From: Euryarchaeota archaeon UBA126
GTDB taxonomy: Archaea > Thermoplasmatota > Poseidoniia > Poseidoniales > Thalassarchaeaceae
Length of the DNA stretch: 8,858 nucleotides
Direction: 5' to 3'
NCBI GenBank assembly: GCA_002497025.1
Contig: DAMG01000100.1
Coordinates: 1-8,858 of the forward strand
A model generated the notes under the pieces. It was not told the DNA's origin and ran no database searches. It saw nothing but the letters and a program-made list of their open reading frames with translations. Within the stretch, counting starts at the first letter, position 1. Each line of letters opens with the position of its first letter. Shown here piece after piece: positions 1 to 6,663 of the stretch. The translations under genes were made by a program, and so were the position numbers.

Positions 1-947
1 GCATTCCTGCAAGAGCGTGCGAGTTTATCATCAACTAGTGCTAGATTCATCCAAGCGAGTAGAACTTCATCAAGACTTTCTCTCGCTTGAGTAGGCAATT
101 CCCGATCACTAGGCCATCCCGCCGGCCTCCACATCCAATCCGCCTCAGTCACTGCAGACATCTTTGGCGGCATCATTCCAAGGGCAATCGAGGGAACGAA
201 CGGATTCTCACCAGTCTTTGCCAACGCCGAACCAGTAATACCGGCCTTAATTCCCTCAAAATCTAGTTTCAACCAACCGGAATCTGTAAGTTCATCATTT
301 TCGACGATCTCTGCCTCCAAACCTTTCGAGAATCTTACATCGTCCCCACTCAAATCTATGCTCGATTTTCTCAAACTATCTTCTATCCATTCAGCAGGAG
401 CGCGCGGCTCTTGCCCCGAACAGACAAACCCGCCGTCCCAGGAGAAGAACCACCAGCCAGCCTTGGCATGGTCATCCCAAACTAATAATCTGAGACGTGG
501 GTTAGTAAAGTTCTGAATCCCAACCATGTGGGATTGTTTTCCGTTTCCTCTTCGAATAAAACTCGACGCTCCATAGATGGGGCTATTGTATACAGAAACT
601 GTAGATGTATCTGCTTCACCTGCTGCGAGTAAACTACCCGCTAAGGCTCTCCCGACAACATCGCCTCTTCTCTTCCCCATTCTCTTGCCTAACCATCGAC
701 GGTCATGACGCTTCTTGGAAATGACATCGACATCTTTCAAAGTAGCCGCCAACATATCTCTACGAGGCTTGCCTAACTCACATTCGATGTCTGGAACGAA
801 AACCTCTGGGTTATCCAACAAAGTTTCGAGATTTCTGTCAATTCTCTGCTGTATCTGCTTAGAGGCTTTTTTTATTCCACGAACACGAACCTTCCTCTTG
901 CGATTTTTATCGCCGGGAAAACTCACCTCGGCGGGTGGTCGTGCCAT
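1..947 (-). CDS. hypothetical protein, basic N-terminus, C-terminus cut by window edge
   Basis: Reading from an ATG at 947 toward position 1, the frame stays open for 315 codons with no stop, so the protein continues past the left edge. I do not recognise the family. The first ~95 residues are very rich in Lys/Arg (for example RKRKVRVRGIKK near residue 17 and KKRHDRRWLGKRMGKRR near 78), suggesting contact with nucleic acid or an acidic surface. The middle (about 115-180) looks like a compact beta-rich domain with many aromatics (WDDHAKAGWWFFSWDGG, about 157-173). The later part is acidic. No signal peptide or membrane segment is visible. The start is supported by GGAGGGG five bases upstream. 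The gene lies 24 bases after the dph5 stop on the same strand, so co-transcription with dph5 is likely. Any role in translation or EF-2 modification would be inference from position alone. Confidence 0.8.
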   Translation of the reverse strand, partial: MARPPAEVSFPGDKNRKRKVRVRGIKKASKQIQQRIDRNLETLLDNPEVFVPDIECELGKPRRDMLAATLKDVDVISKKRHDRRWLGKRMGKRRGDVVGRALAGSLLAAGEADTSTVSVYNSPIYGASSFIRRGNGKQSHMVGIQNFTNPRLRLLVWDDHAKAGWWFFSWDGGFVCSGQEPRAPAEWIEDSLRKSSIDLSGDDVRFSKGLEAEIVENDELTDSGWLKLDFEGIKAGITGSALAKTGENPFVPSIALGMMPPKMSAVTEADWMWRPAGWPSDRELPTQARESLDEVLLAWMNLALVDDKLARSCRN

Positions 948-952
948 ATTGT

Positions 953-959
953 CCCCTCC
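953..959 (-). promoter_or_regulatory. Shine-Dalgarno site of the hypothetical gene after dph5
   Basis: On the minus strand GGAGGGG ends five bases before the ATG at 947. It fixes that ATG rather than the nearby out-of-frame ATG at 961, which overlaps the site. Confidence 0.75.
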
Positions 960-971
960 ATGTCTCCCGCT

Positions 972-1799
972 TCATGCTTGGTGTCGTCTGCGCTCGTAGG
1001 CCTCTCGCTCCAAACCAGTAAATTCAGCAGGTAAAATCAAGCAATGTATTCGTCCATCTGTTAATTTCGCTATATCTTCTAAATCACCAGATACTACTCT
1101 CTGGTCCGAAGTTCCAAGATCACTGAGCAGAATCGCATCCCAATTTGTAATTGCAGTAGTCATACTATCTCTGACACCTCCCTCGCGTTCAATGAGTTTC
1201 TCAAACATCGCTTGAAGGATTTCAGTCGCTTGTTTTGGTTGCATAGGTTGTGGGGTTTCGACACCCATCCCCGTCGGGTCTAAATCTAGCAAAACTAAGG
1301 TATGCAGATTGTTTTTGTAATTTGAATCAATCATCTCCAAAGGAGAGGTAGGAAGGTATTCACCATAGGCGAAAGGAAGCGTTACTTGCCGACCAAATCG
1401 ATATGATTGCAGACCGGATAATGAAACAGCCAAAGAAGTCGCAGACAGACCCGGGATTACAGAGAAATCGATACCTTGCTCGGCACAATGTGATTCTAAA
1501 TCGACATGAGTTGTCGCTTGCATGGGGTCCCCCACAACTAACAGAGCAACCGAATTATCATTTGCTAGAGACAAGATATCGGCGGGGTCTTCGACCATTG
1601 GCCTCATTGCCTTTTTCCATTCCCCAACCAAACTCTCTAACTGCCCTTCTTGATCGCCTGGTAAGGTTGCAGTATAACCCTCTAGAAATCGAAAATCACA
1701 AGCTCTAGCATGCTCTATGGCATCGGCTGTCATCAACCCAAGGTCACCGGGTCCAAGGCCGATTAGCCAGAGACCTGGAGGGAGCCCGCCGTCCGTCAT
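972..1799 (-). CDS. dph5: diphthine synthase (EF-2 diphthamide pathway methyltransferase)
   Basis: SAM-dependent methyltransferase of the tetrapyrrole-methylase fold that repeatedly methylates the modified histidine of archaeal elongation factor 2, giving diphthine on the way to diphthamide; cytosolic. Seen in the sequence, numbering from the ATG at 1799 (275 aa): GLGPGD at 14-19, LEGYT at 39-43, VVGDPMQATTH at 88-98, YRFG at 133-136 and HTLVLLDLDP at 166-175, all in the order expected for Dph5. The length is close to the usual ~260 aa. The start is uncertain: in-frame ATGs at 1835 and 1829 would add 10-12 residues (beginning MLMTGRH). The family normally begins just before the GLGxGD strand, so 1799 is preferred, but no Shine-Dalgarno site supports any of them. 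It is divergent from trm5, with 34 bases between the preferred starts, and is followed closely by a same-strand unknown gene. Confidence 0.93.
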   Translation of the reverse strand: MTDGGLPPGLWLIGLGPGDLGLMTADAIEHARACDFRFLEGYTATLPGDQEGQLESLVGEWKKAMRPMVEDPADILSLANDNSVALLVVGDPMQATTHVDLESHCAEQGIDFSVIPGLSATSLAVSLSGLQSYRFGRQVTLPFAYGEYLPTSPLEMIDSNYKNNLHTLVLLDLDPTGMGVETPQPMQPKQATEILQAMFEKLIEREGGVRDSMTTAITNWDAILLSDLGTSDQRVVSGDLEDIAKLTDGRIHCLILPAEFTGLEREAYERRRHQA

Positions 1800-1833
1800 G
1801 GTGAAGCGGGGGGCGTGCCTGCCCGTCATCAAC

Positions 1834-3027
1834 ATGATGCGCCACTTGGTCGTTCCAAATCGCGAGGTCGAGGCTGTTTTAGGCCACGTTCGCGCTCGAG
1901 GATGGGGTTCTCTGAGCCACCGAGTATTCTCTAGCGAAGACGGACACTCTCGCCTAATTCCCTTGGATACCGGCGCCCCCTTGGAACTACCATCAGCCTT
2001 AGAATATCCAATTGAGATGCATGAAGGTGTGCCGGATGAAAAAATAGAGACAGATTGGCTTTCCCTTCTCGCTTCCGAAGTAAGTCAACAGACAATACAA
2101 GAAAAGGGAGAATCTTGGCCATCAAATCACGAGTTCGTAGGCGATTTGATGATTGTCAGAATAGATGATGAAGTCGCTCAATTTACGGATTCAATTGCAA
2201 GAGCAAAACTCGGCGCACACCCCCACATTCGCTTACTATTAGCCGATGAGGGAGTAGAAGGTGAATTCAGAATCAGACAACTGAAGCCCATAGGCGCTAG
2301 GTTGGCTGATAGGGTTCTAGCCGGCCCCAGCCTAGAATTCGCTCCCCCCGAACTCCTGACCACAGAGGTTGCAGTGAAGGAAAGCGGGCGCGTTATTCGA
2401 TGCGATCCTACGAAAGCATACTTCTCTACGAAATTACAAACAGAAAGACTCGAAACTCTCGCCTTAGCTAGAGAATTGCGAGAAGAAATCGGTCGCCCCC
2501 TGAGAATTGCAGACCCATTTTGTGGAGTCGGACCGGCTCTTGCAACCCTACTCGCCGAGGCGGATTTAGTCTCTGATTTACTTGCTACCGACCTTAATCC
2601 AGACGCAGTAAAACTACTCATGTCGAACCTCTCAAAATGGGATAGAAGAACCTATCCAGAGGGTGCAATCGAGCTTCAGCGTATCCACGAAAACCGACTA
2701 GTTGGAATGGCAAATGCACTAACCCTGTGCGATAATTCGGAAATTGCTGGTAAATGGGATCTAGTATTGGTTAACTTACCTCATCGTACGATAGAATTCC
2801 TACCTGCGATTATTCCGCTAGTGGATAGAACATCTCCTTCAATGATTAGAGGTAGAGTAATTGTAGAGGAATCAGAAATCGAGCAGGCTAATCAAACCAT
2901 ACGCGCAATACTTCCTGATTTGATGCCCGACAAACCACAACCATCTCTGAAAATCAAGCGAGATTACAGCGCTTCACTCCGACTTTGCTCATTCGAAGCG
3001 TGGGTCCGCCAGGAGGAAACAAATTGA
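1834..3027 (+). CDS. trm5: tRNA (guanine37-N1)-methyltransferase, Trm5 family
   Basis: Predicted SAM-dependent enzyme that makes m1G37 next to the tRNA anticodon, preventing +1 frameshifting; also the first step toward wyosine in archaeal tRNA-Phe. Numbering from the ATG at 1834 (397 aa): a small N-terminal domain (MRHLVVPNREVEAV, then GHSRLIPL) like the archaeal Trm5 D1 domain; the family mark VGDLMIVRI at about 102-110; DPTKAYFSTKLQTER at 191-205; SAM site ADPFCGVGP at 226-234; acidic DLNPDAV at 253-259; catalytic-loop NLPH at 314-317. GVGP and NLP favour Trm5 over the related TYW2. The frame is open back to 1717, but the upstream residues are Pro/Gly-rich and lie antisense to dph5, so 1834 (or the adjacent ATG at 1837) is preferred. 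The stop overlaps the TTG start of the ligase gene, implying translational coupling. Confidence 0.82.
   Translation: MMRHLVVPNREVEAVLGHVRARGWGSLSHRVFSSEDGHSRLIPLDTGAPLELPSALEYPIEMHEGVPDEKIETDWLSLLASEVSQQTIQEKGESWPSNHEFVGDLMIVRIDDEVAQFTDSIARAKLGAHPHIRLLLADEGVEGEFRIRQLKPIGARLADRVLAGPSLEFAPPELLTTEVAVKESGRVIRCDPTKAYFSTKLQTERLETLALARELREEIGRPLRIADPFCGVGPALATLLAEADLVSDLLATDLNPDAVKLLMSNLSKWDRRTYPEGAIELQRIHENRLVGMANALTLCDNSEIAGKWDLVLVNLPHRTIEFLPAIIPLVDRTSPSMIRGRVIVEESEIEQANQTIRAILPDLMPDKPQPSLKIKRDYSASLRLCSFEAWVRQEETN
3011..3016 (+). promoter_or_regulatory. Shine-Dalgarno site fixing a TTG start
   Basis: AGGAGG lies inside the end of trm5, seven bases before TTG at 3024. It makes TTG at 3024 the likely start of the ligase instead of the in-frame ATG at 2985, which has no such site and lies deeper in trm5. 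Confidence 0.8.
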
Positions 3028-4712
3028 AAAACATCCTTTTTGACTTGGCCGAGAAGGCCAAAAAAACCCCCAATAAGGCTGCTTTCATCTTTCTAAATAG
3101 AAACTCTAATTCCACTGAAATTAATCAGATCAGTTTCAAAGAATTAGATGAAAAAAGCAGCAGAGCTGCAACATTGCTCTCACGCGAGGGCTTTCATAAT
3201 GGAATAGTAACAATAGTGTTAGCGAAGCCTAGTATTGATTTTGTAATACTTCTTTATGGTATGTTGAAAACTGGAGCAGTTCCTCTATTGCTTCCTAGGC
3301 TTAATATTCGTACTAAATCAGGAAGGAGGCAACTGAGAAAAATTCTCAAAAGAGCAAAGCCAAGAGGTATTATTGGTAACAAATTCAGCATCTTTGTAAG
3401 CCAAATTCTATTCCTAAATAAGAAGCCTGAAAAGAAACTAATCTTCTCGAACTTAAAGCGATTTTATTCAAACGATTCCAATCCGAAATCATTTGCCATT
3501 AAATCGGATATGGATTGGGCCGATTCAGCGGCATTTGTCAAATATACAACAGGCACAACAGGGCCAGCAAAAGGTGTAATTTACACACACGGAATGTTAC
3601 ATTCTCATCTTCAAACACTGAGGTCAGAAGGAATCGATGATCAAGACGTGTTCTATGGCAGAGGAGGCACTCTCATCGTCCACCCTATCATCGGCTCATC
3701 TTCTGTATTGAATCTGTCTTCACCTAAACATATCTCTGGATTTGATATTGTATCTATCACCAACAAATGGAGCGTAACTACCGCTGTTCTTTCTCCTCCT
3801 ACAGCAATTAATTTGGCCGATTACATATCAAAACAAACGAATCAGAATAACGACAAAATGTTACCTTCAATCAAGAGATTGTACGTAGGAGGGGAGTCTG
3901 TGTCTGCCCAGGTTGCTGAAATTATAGAACCCCATTTGTCGCATGATTGTCCATCAGAAGGTGGTTTTCATTCGGTTTATGGGGCCACAGAAGGCTTCCC
4001 TTTGTGTTACGCCTCTTCCTCAACATTGTCAGAAACACAGGAACAAACAGCCTCCGGGAGGGGTGTTTGTCTTGGTAACGAGGTCGGAGAAATCGATCTG
4101 AGAATATTATCTTACAATGGGTCCGAAGATTTTCATGATATGCCAATCATGCAGAAAAAATCTCCAATATCCAAAATACCAGTTGGAGAGATTTCGGTAA
4201 ATGGGCCGGTGGTTTACTCGAACTTAATAGGTCAAGATGAGGAGATTTTCGGAGGCCCAATTTCTTGGGCCACCAACAGAAAAGATGGCACACGATGGCA
4301 TCGAACTGGTGATTTGGGTTACAGAGACCAACAGAATAGGATTTGGATTGTAGGCAGAAAAAACCACTCTGTTAAATTACACAATGGCTTGTTTTTGTTC
4401 ACGAAGCAGGTTGAAGAATTCTTCAACACCAGACTTGGTATCAGAACAGCTTTAGTTCCAGGATTAGACAATCAAAAACCGATACTATTAGTTGAAAAAA
4501 CCGATAGTAAATGGCTCGAAATCGAAACTTTGATGCAAAATGAATTGAAGAATTTTTCAGAATTATTTGGAAAGAAACTGAATCTACAATTCGTCCTTTA
4601 CGGCAATCCATTTCCAGTAGATTCAGGCCATGAGGCGAAAATAGAGAGAGACAAACTCAATTCTTGGATTATTAAAAAATTAAAAAATAACCAAGTTAAC
4701 ACCCCTCTATGA
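3024..4712 (+). CDS. AMP-forming acyl ligase, OleC-like (ANL superfamily)
   Basis: Adenylates a carboxylic acid with ATP; the acyl chain and acceptor are unknown. Numbering from the TTG at 3024 (562 aa): P-loop YTTGTTGPAKG at 174-184, A5 motif YGATE at 319-323, RTGDLG at 427-432 with GRK at 444-446, and the C-terminal lid FPVDSGHEAKIERDKL with the probable catalytic Lys at 539. From memory of the family, GRGVCLG, the GEISVNGPVV block, WHRTGDLGY, RIWIVGRKNHSV and the PVDxxHxAKIxR lid resemble OleC, the beta-lactone synthetase of olefin biosynthesis, more than ordinary fatty acyl-CoA ligases. That subfamily call is moderate only. No OleA thiolase or OleD reductase is in the window; the next gene is an alpha/beta hydrolase, as OleB also is, but of a different sort. 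Base composition is AT-rich: one hand-counted line (3421-3480) has 20 G+C in 60. It is coupled to trm5 by TTGA and to the hydrolase by ATGA. Confidence 0.9.
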   Translation: MKNILFDLAEKAKKTPNKAAFIFLNRNSNSTEINQISFKELDEKSSRAATLLSREGFHNGIVTIVLAKPSIDFVILLYGMLKTGAVPLLLPRLNIRTKSGRRQLRKILKRAKPRGIIGNKFSIFVSQILFLNKKPEKKLIFSNLKRFYSNDSNPKSFAIKSDMDWADSAAFVKYTTGTTGPAKGVIYTHGMLHSHLQTLRSEGIDDQDVFYGRGGTLIVHPIIGSSSVLNLSSPKHISGFDIVSITNKWSVTTAVLSPPTAINLADYISKQTNQNNDKMLPSIKRLYVGGESVSAQVAEIIEPHLSHDCPSEGGFHSVYGATEGFPLCYASSSTLSETQEQTASGRGVCLGNEVGEIDLRILSYNGSEDFHDMPIMQKKSPISKIPVGEISVNGPVVYSNLIGQDEEIFGGPISWATNRKDGTRWHRTGDLGYRDQQNRIWIVGRKNHSVKLHNGLFLFTKQVEEFFNTRLGIRTALVPGLDNQKPILLVEKTDSKWLEIETLMQNELKNFSELFGKKLNLQFVLYGNPFPVDSGHEAKIERDKLNSWIIKKLKNNQVNTPL

Positions 4713-5746
4713 AAATCGACCCAAAGAGCCGACCAGTGCAAATTACAATAGCTCTGATGATTGTACTTCCTACAGTCTATCTTGGTCTAGGATATGTTAT
4801 CGCATCACAAGCAATAGCCGCAAAACCCGGTTGTTATGTTTGGGAGGACAACCACCCTGATTCCTGGACTTCATTCGATGATTGGGAGTCTTTTGGAACT
4901 GGAGAAGTCGCAGAAGAGAGAGTAGCAATTAGGCAGAATTTCGACGCCACACCATACCAAATGGACTCCTATGAAAATGCAAGCTTCCCTCCCAGAGGGG
5001 GCGATCAGTCGATTACTCTGAGGGGCTGGTATGTGGAAGTAGATCCGGAAGCACCGGTGGTTATTCTGACTCATGGAATGCCCTCTAATGGAAATTGTAA
5101 ACCAGAAATGCTACTGATGCAAGCCTTCCTTGCCGAGGGAGGCATCAATTCACTTTCCTTTAGTTTGAGGAATTACGGCCACAGCGACCATGTCAGCGAT
5201 TATATTGCAGTCGGACAGGTTGAGTATATCGACATTCTTGGAGCGTATGATTGGCTAATTGATTCCAAAGGATACCAAGCAGGAGAAGTAGGATTAGTCG
5301 GGATTTCGCTTGGAGGTACAGCGGCCTTTGCCTTTGAGGACGAGCCAGGCATTGCAGCGATGTGGCTCGATAGCGCAGTTCTTGACTTCCCGCTGGTTGT
5401 TCGAAACGAACTGGGTAGAATGGGCTTCCCTGCCTTCCTTGGAGGAGCAGCAATCACAGTCGGAGGTTGGATGGCAGGCGCCGATCTCGATGGACGAAAC
5501 CCAATCCACGCAGCCGACGCCGCAGGAGATCGTCCAGTTTTCCTCACTCATGGGCTTGAGGACACCAGAGTGTCAGTAGAACATGCAGAACGATTTGAGG
5601 AGAGAATGATTGAGAATAGCGGCAATGTCGAAACTTGGTATGTCGAAGACAGGGCACACGTCGATGCGATGTGGAGTGATTCGGAAGAATACGAAAACCG
5701 CCTCACTTCATTTTTCCACGATGCATTTGGTATGAATAGTAGTTAA
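4709..5746 (+). CDS. membrane-anchored alpha/beta hydrolase
   Basis: Serine hydrolase of the alpha/beta fold; substrate unknown, plausibly an ester, thioester or lactone. Seen in 345 aa: one hydrophobic segment at about residues 10-33, read as an N-terminal membrane anchor that would place the catalytic domain outside the cytoplasm; an acidic, Trp-rich linker (about 42-65); oxyanion-hole THGMPSNG around 121-128; nucleophile elbow GISLGG with Ser200; acid Asp285 in HGLEDTRV; base His317 in DRAHVDAMW. The triad is complete. The closest general resemblance is to the membrane-anchored YqkD/BAAT-like esterase-peptidase group, not to the haloalkane-dehalogenase-type OleB. The ATG overlaps the ligase stop (ATGA) and there is no separate ribosome site, so expression is probably coupled to the ligase. 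Whether it acts on the ligase product is inference from this coupling, and the predicted outside location argues against a direct hand-off. Confidence 0.88.
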   Translation: MKIDPKSRPVQITIALMIVLPTVYLGLGYVIASQAIAAKPGCYVWEDNHPDSWTSFDDWESFGTGEVAEERVAIRQNFDATPYQMDSYENASFPPRGGDQSITLRGWYVEVDPEAPVVILTHGMPSNGNCKPEMLLMQAFLAEGGINSLSFSLRNYGHSDHVSDYIAVGQVEYIDILGAYDWLIDSKGYQAGEVGLVGISLGGTAAFAFEDEPGIAAMWLDSAVLDFPLVVRNELGRMGFPAFLGGAAITVGGWMAGADLDGRNPIHAADAAGDRPVFLTHGLEDTRVSVEHAERFEERMIENSGNVETWYVEDRAHVDAMWSDSEEYENRLTSFFHDAFGMNSS

Positions 5747-5750
5747 TGAC

Positions 5751-5767
5751 GGCACTATCTTTTTGCC
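5751..5767 (+). terminator. possible terminator after the trm5-ligase-hydrolase run
   Basis: A short GGCA...TGCC inverted repeat encloses a run of five T (5760-5764) just after the hydrolase stop. Archaeal terminators are often simple T-tracts, so this could end the upstream transcript. The stem is only four pairs. Confidence 0.3.
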
Positions 5768-5771
5768 TTCC

Positions 5772-5780
5772 TATATATCC
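5772..5780 (+). promoter_or_regulatory. TATA-box candidate before the small membrane-protein cluster
   Basis: TATATATCC is the clearest TATA-like string in this part of the window and sits in the gap between the hydrolase and the four-gene membrane cluster. The box is only 17 bases before the GTG at 5789. A normal archaeal start site about 25 bases downstream would fall inside that reading frame, so either the start codon or the box needs revision. Confidence 0.4.
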
Positions 5781-5788
5781 AAGGAATC

Positions 5789-6103
5789 GTGCCACTTGAC
5801 TCCATTCTCAAGGGCTTGGCTCGGGAAGCAGTGAAATCCACAGTTCGAGGAACCTTTCAAGAACACAAGAACTACGCCGATTATGAAAAGGAAATAGCGG
5901 CTAAAATGGCCTCCGACGATGCAAGCCATTCTGCTAAGGAAAGGGGCCTTACAGTAGACGAGGCAGAGGACTTAATCGAGGAATCACGCGATTCTGCTGT
6001 TACCGAAGCACAAAAGAGAACCAATCAAGAACAACACAAGAAGGTACTTCTCCTCCTTCTCGTTTTGATTGCCTACGCTGTTTTGGTGGGGCCAGAACCT
6101 TGA
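5789..6103 (+). CDS. small tail-anchored membrane protein, hypothetical
   Basis: 104 aa, not recognised. Residues 1-20 form a likely amphipathic helix (SILKGLAREAVKSTV), followed by a long charged helical region (about 25-84, many Glu, Asp and Lys) and a single hydrophobic segment at about 86-101 ending GPEP, so a tail anchor with the bulk in the cytoplasm is likely. The GTG start has only AAGGA three bases upstream, which is too close to be convincing. In-frame TTG at 5816 or GTG at 5831 would give shorter proteins that agree better with the TATA-like box at 5772. The layout (short N-terminal helix, charged helix, membrane segment) resembles the first half of the next gene, so the two may be distant relatives. 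It is first of four same-strand membrane-protein genes, with 25 bases to the next. Confidence 0.7.
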   Translation: MPLDSILKGLAREAVKSTVRGTFQEHKNYADYEKEIAAKMASDDASHSAKERGLTVDEAEDLIEESRDSAVTEAQKRTNQEQHKKVLLLLLVLIAYAVLVGPEP

Positions 6104-6115
6104 CGACGAATAGTT

Positions 6116-6121
6116 AGGAGG
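6116..6121 (+). promoter_or_regulatory. Shine-Dalgarno site of the C-terminal zinc-motif protein
   Basis: AGGAGG lies seven bases before the ATG at 6129, giving a well-supported start. Confidence 0.75.
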
Positions 6122-6128
6122 GAACAAG

Positions 6129-6632
6129 ATGGTAATAGATATTCTCGGAGCGATTGCCGCCGATGCTGCGGGAGAATCGATGCACAAAAGCAAAGAAAAG
6201 AGGAAACTCGAAGATGCCAAAGACAATCCAGAAGAACATGCAAGAGTATTGGAAGAAATCGAAAAAAGAAAGGAAAGAAACAACAAGATGGCTGTTCACT
6301 TGGTCGGTTTGTTTTTGCTTATTCTGATTTTTCAGTCAAGTCTAGGTTTAGGCATCCTACTCATCACCTTGTACGCATTTAGTGTCATCTCTAAATTGCC
6401 TAAAACAACAGAAAAAATCTTTGAGACTATACCGGATTCTAAAACAAGCTCTGGAACAATATCTCCATCAGATCGCCAAGCACTAATGTCAAGAAAGTGT
6501 TCAGTACCAGGGTGTAACACAGGAAATTTTCGAATGACAGATTATTGTCATAAACATCAAGACCACATTTCATCAAATTCAGAACCAGAAACTGAGGAAG
6601 AAGAAAACTGGTGGGAAGAAAAGACCGAATAA
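6129..6632 (+). CDS. membrane protein with C-terminal C4-type zinc motif and ENWWE tail
   Basis: 167 aa, family not recognised. In order: a short N-terminal helix (IDILGAIAADAAGES); a strongly charged, probably coiled-coil stretch (about 18-53, rich in Lys/Glu); two closely spaced membrane segments (about 55-70 and 72-88) forming a hairpin; a Ser/Thr-rich linker; a putative zinc knuckle with Cys124, Cys129, Cys140 and His143 (C-x4-C-x10-C-x2-H); and an acidic tail ending EEENWWEEKTE. With both ends on the same side of a hairpin, the knuckle and tail would be cytoplasmic. The following gene has the same knuckle spacing and nearly the same tail, so the two are probably related or work together. 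A clear AGGAGG supports the start, and 31 bases separate it from the next gene. It might bind RNA, protein or nothing but metal; the sequence does not say. Confidence 0.8.
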   Translation: MVIDILGAIAADAAGESMHKSKEKRKLEDAKDNPEEHARVLEEIEKRKERNNKMAVHLVGLFLLILIFQSSLGLGILLITLYAFSVISKLPKTTEKIFETIPDSKTSSGTISPSDRQALMSRKCSVPGCNTGNFRMTDYCHKHQDHISSNSEPETEEEENWWEEKTE

Positions 6633-6650
6633 CACTCATTGATCAATAAA

Positions 6651-6654
6651 GGAG
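6651..6654 (+). promoter_or_regulatory. Shine-Dalgarno site fixing a GTG start
   Basis: AAAGGAGAG surrounds GGAG nine bases before GTG at 6664, supporting the GTG as start of the second zinc-motif gene; no ATG lies in frame before residue 17. Confidence 0.65.
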
Positions 6655-6663
6655 AGAGAAACC

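Noticed and set aside
715..999. 94-codon plus-strand open frame
   Set aside because: Antisense to the long minus-strand hypothetical gene, which has a good ribosome site and continuous frame; no supported start.
1403..1708. 101-codon plus-strand open frame
   Set aside because: Lies wholly inside dph5 on the opposite strand; the product has no family-like features.
2178..2621. 147-codon minus-strand open frame
   Set aside because: Antisense to the conserved core of trm5; Ser/Arg-rich low-information product typical of a shadow frame.
4709..5746. Hydrolase as OleB (beta-lactone decarboxylase)
   Set aside because: It has an N-terminal membrane anchor and a Ser nucleophile in GISLGG, whereas OleB is haloalkane-dehalogenase-like with an Asp nucleophile.
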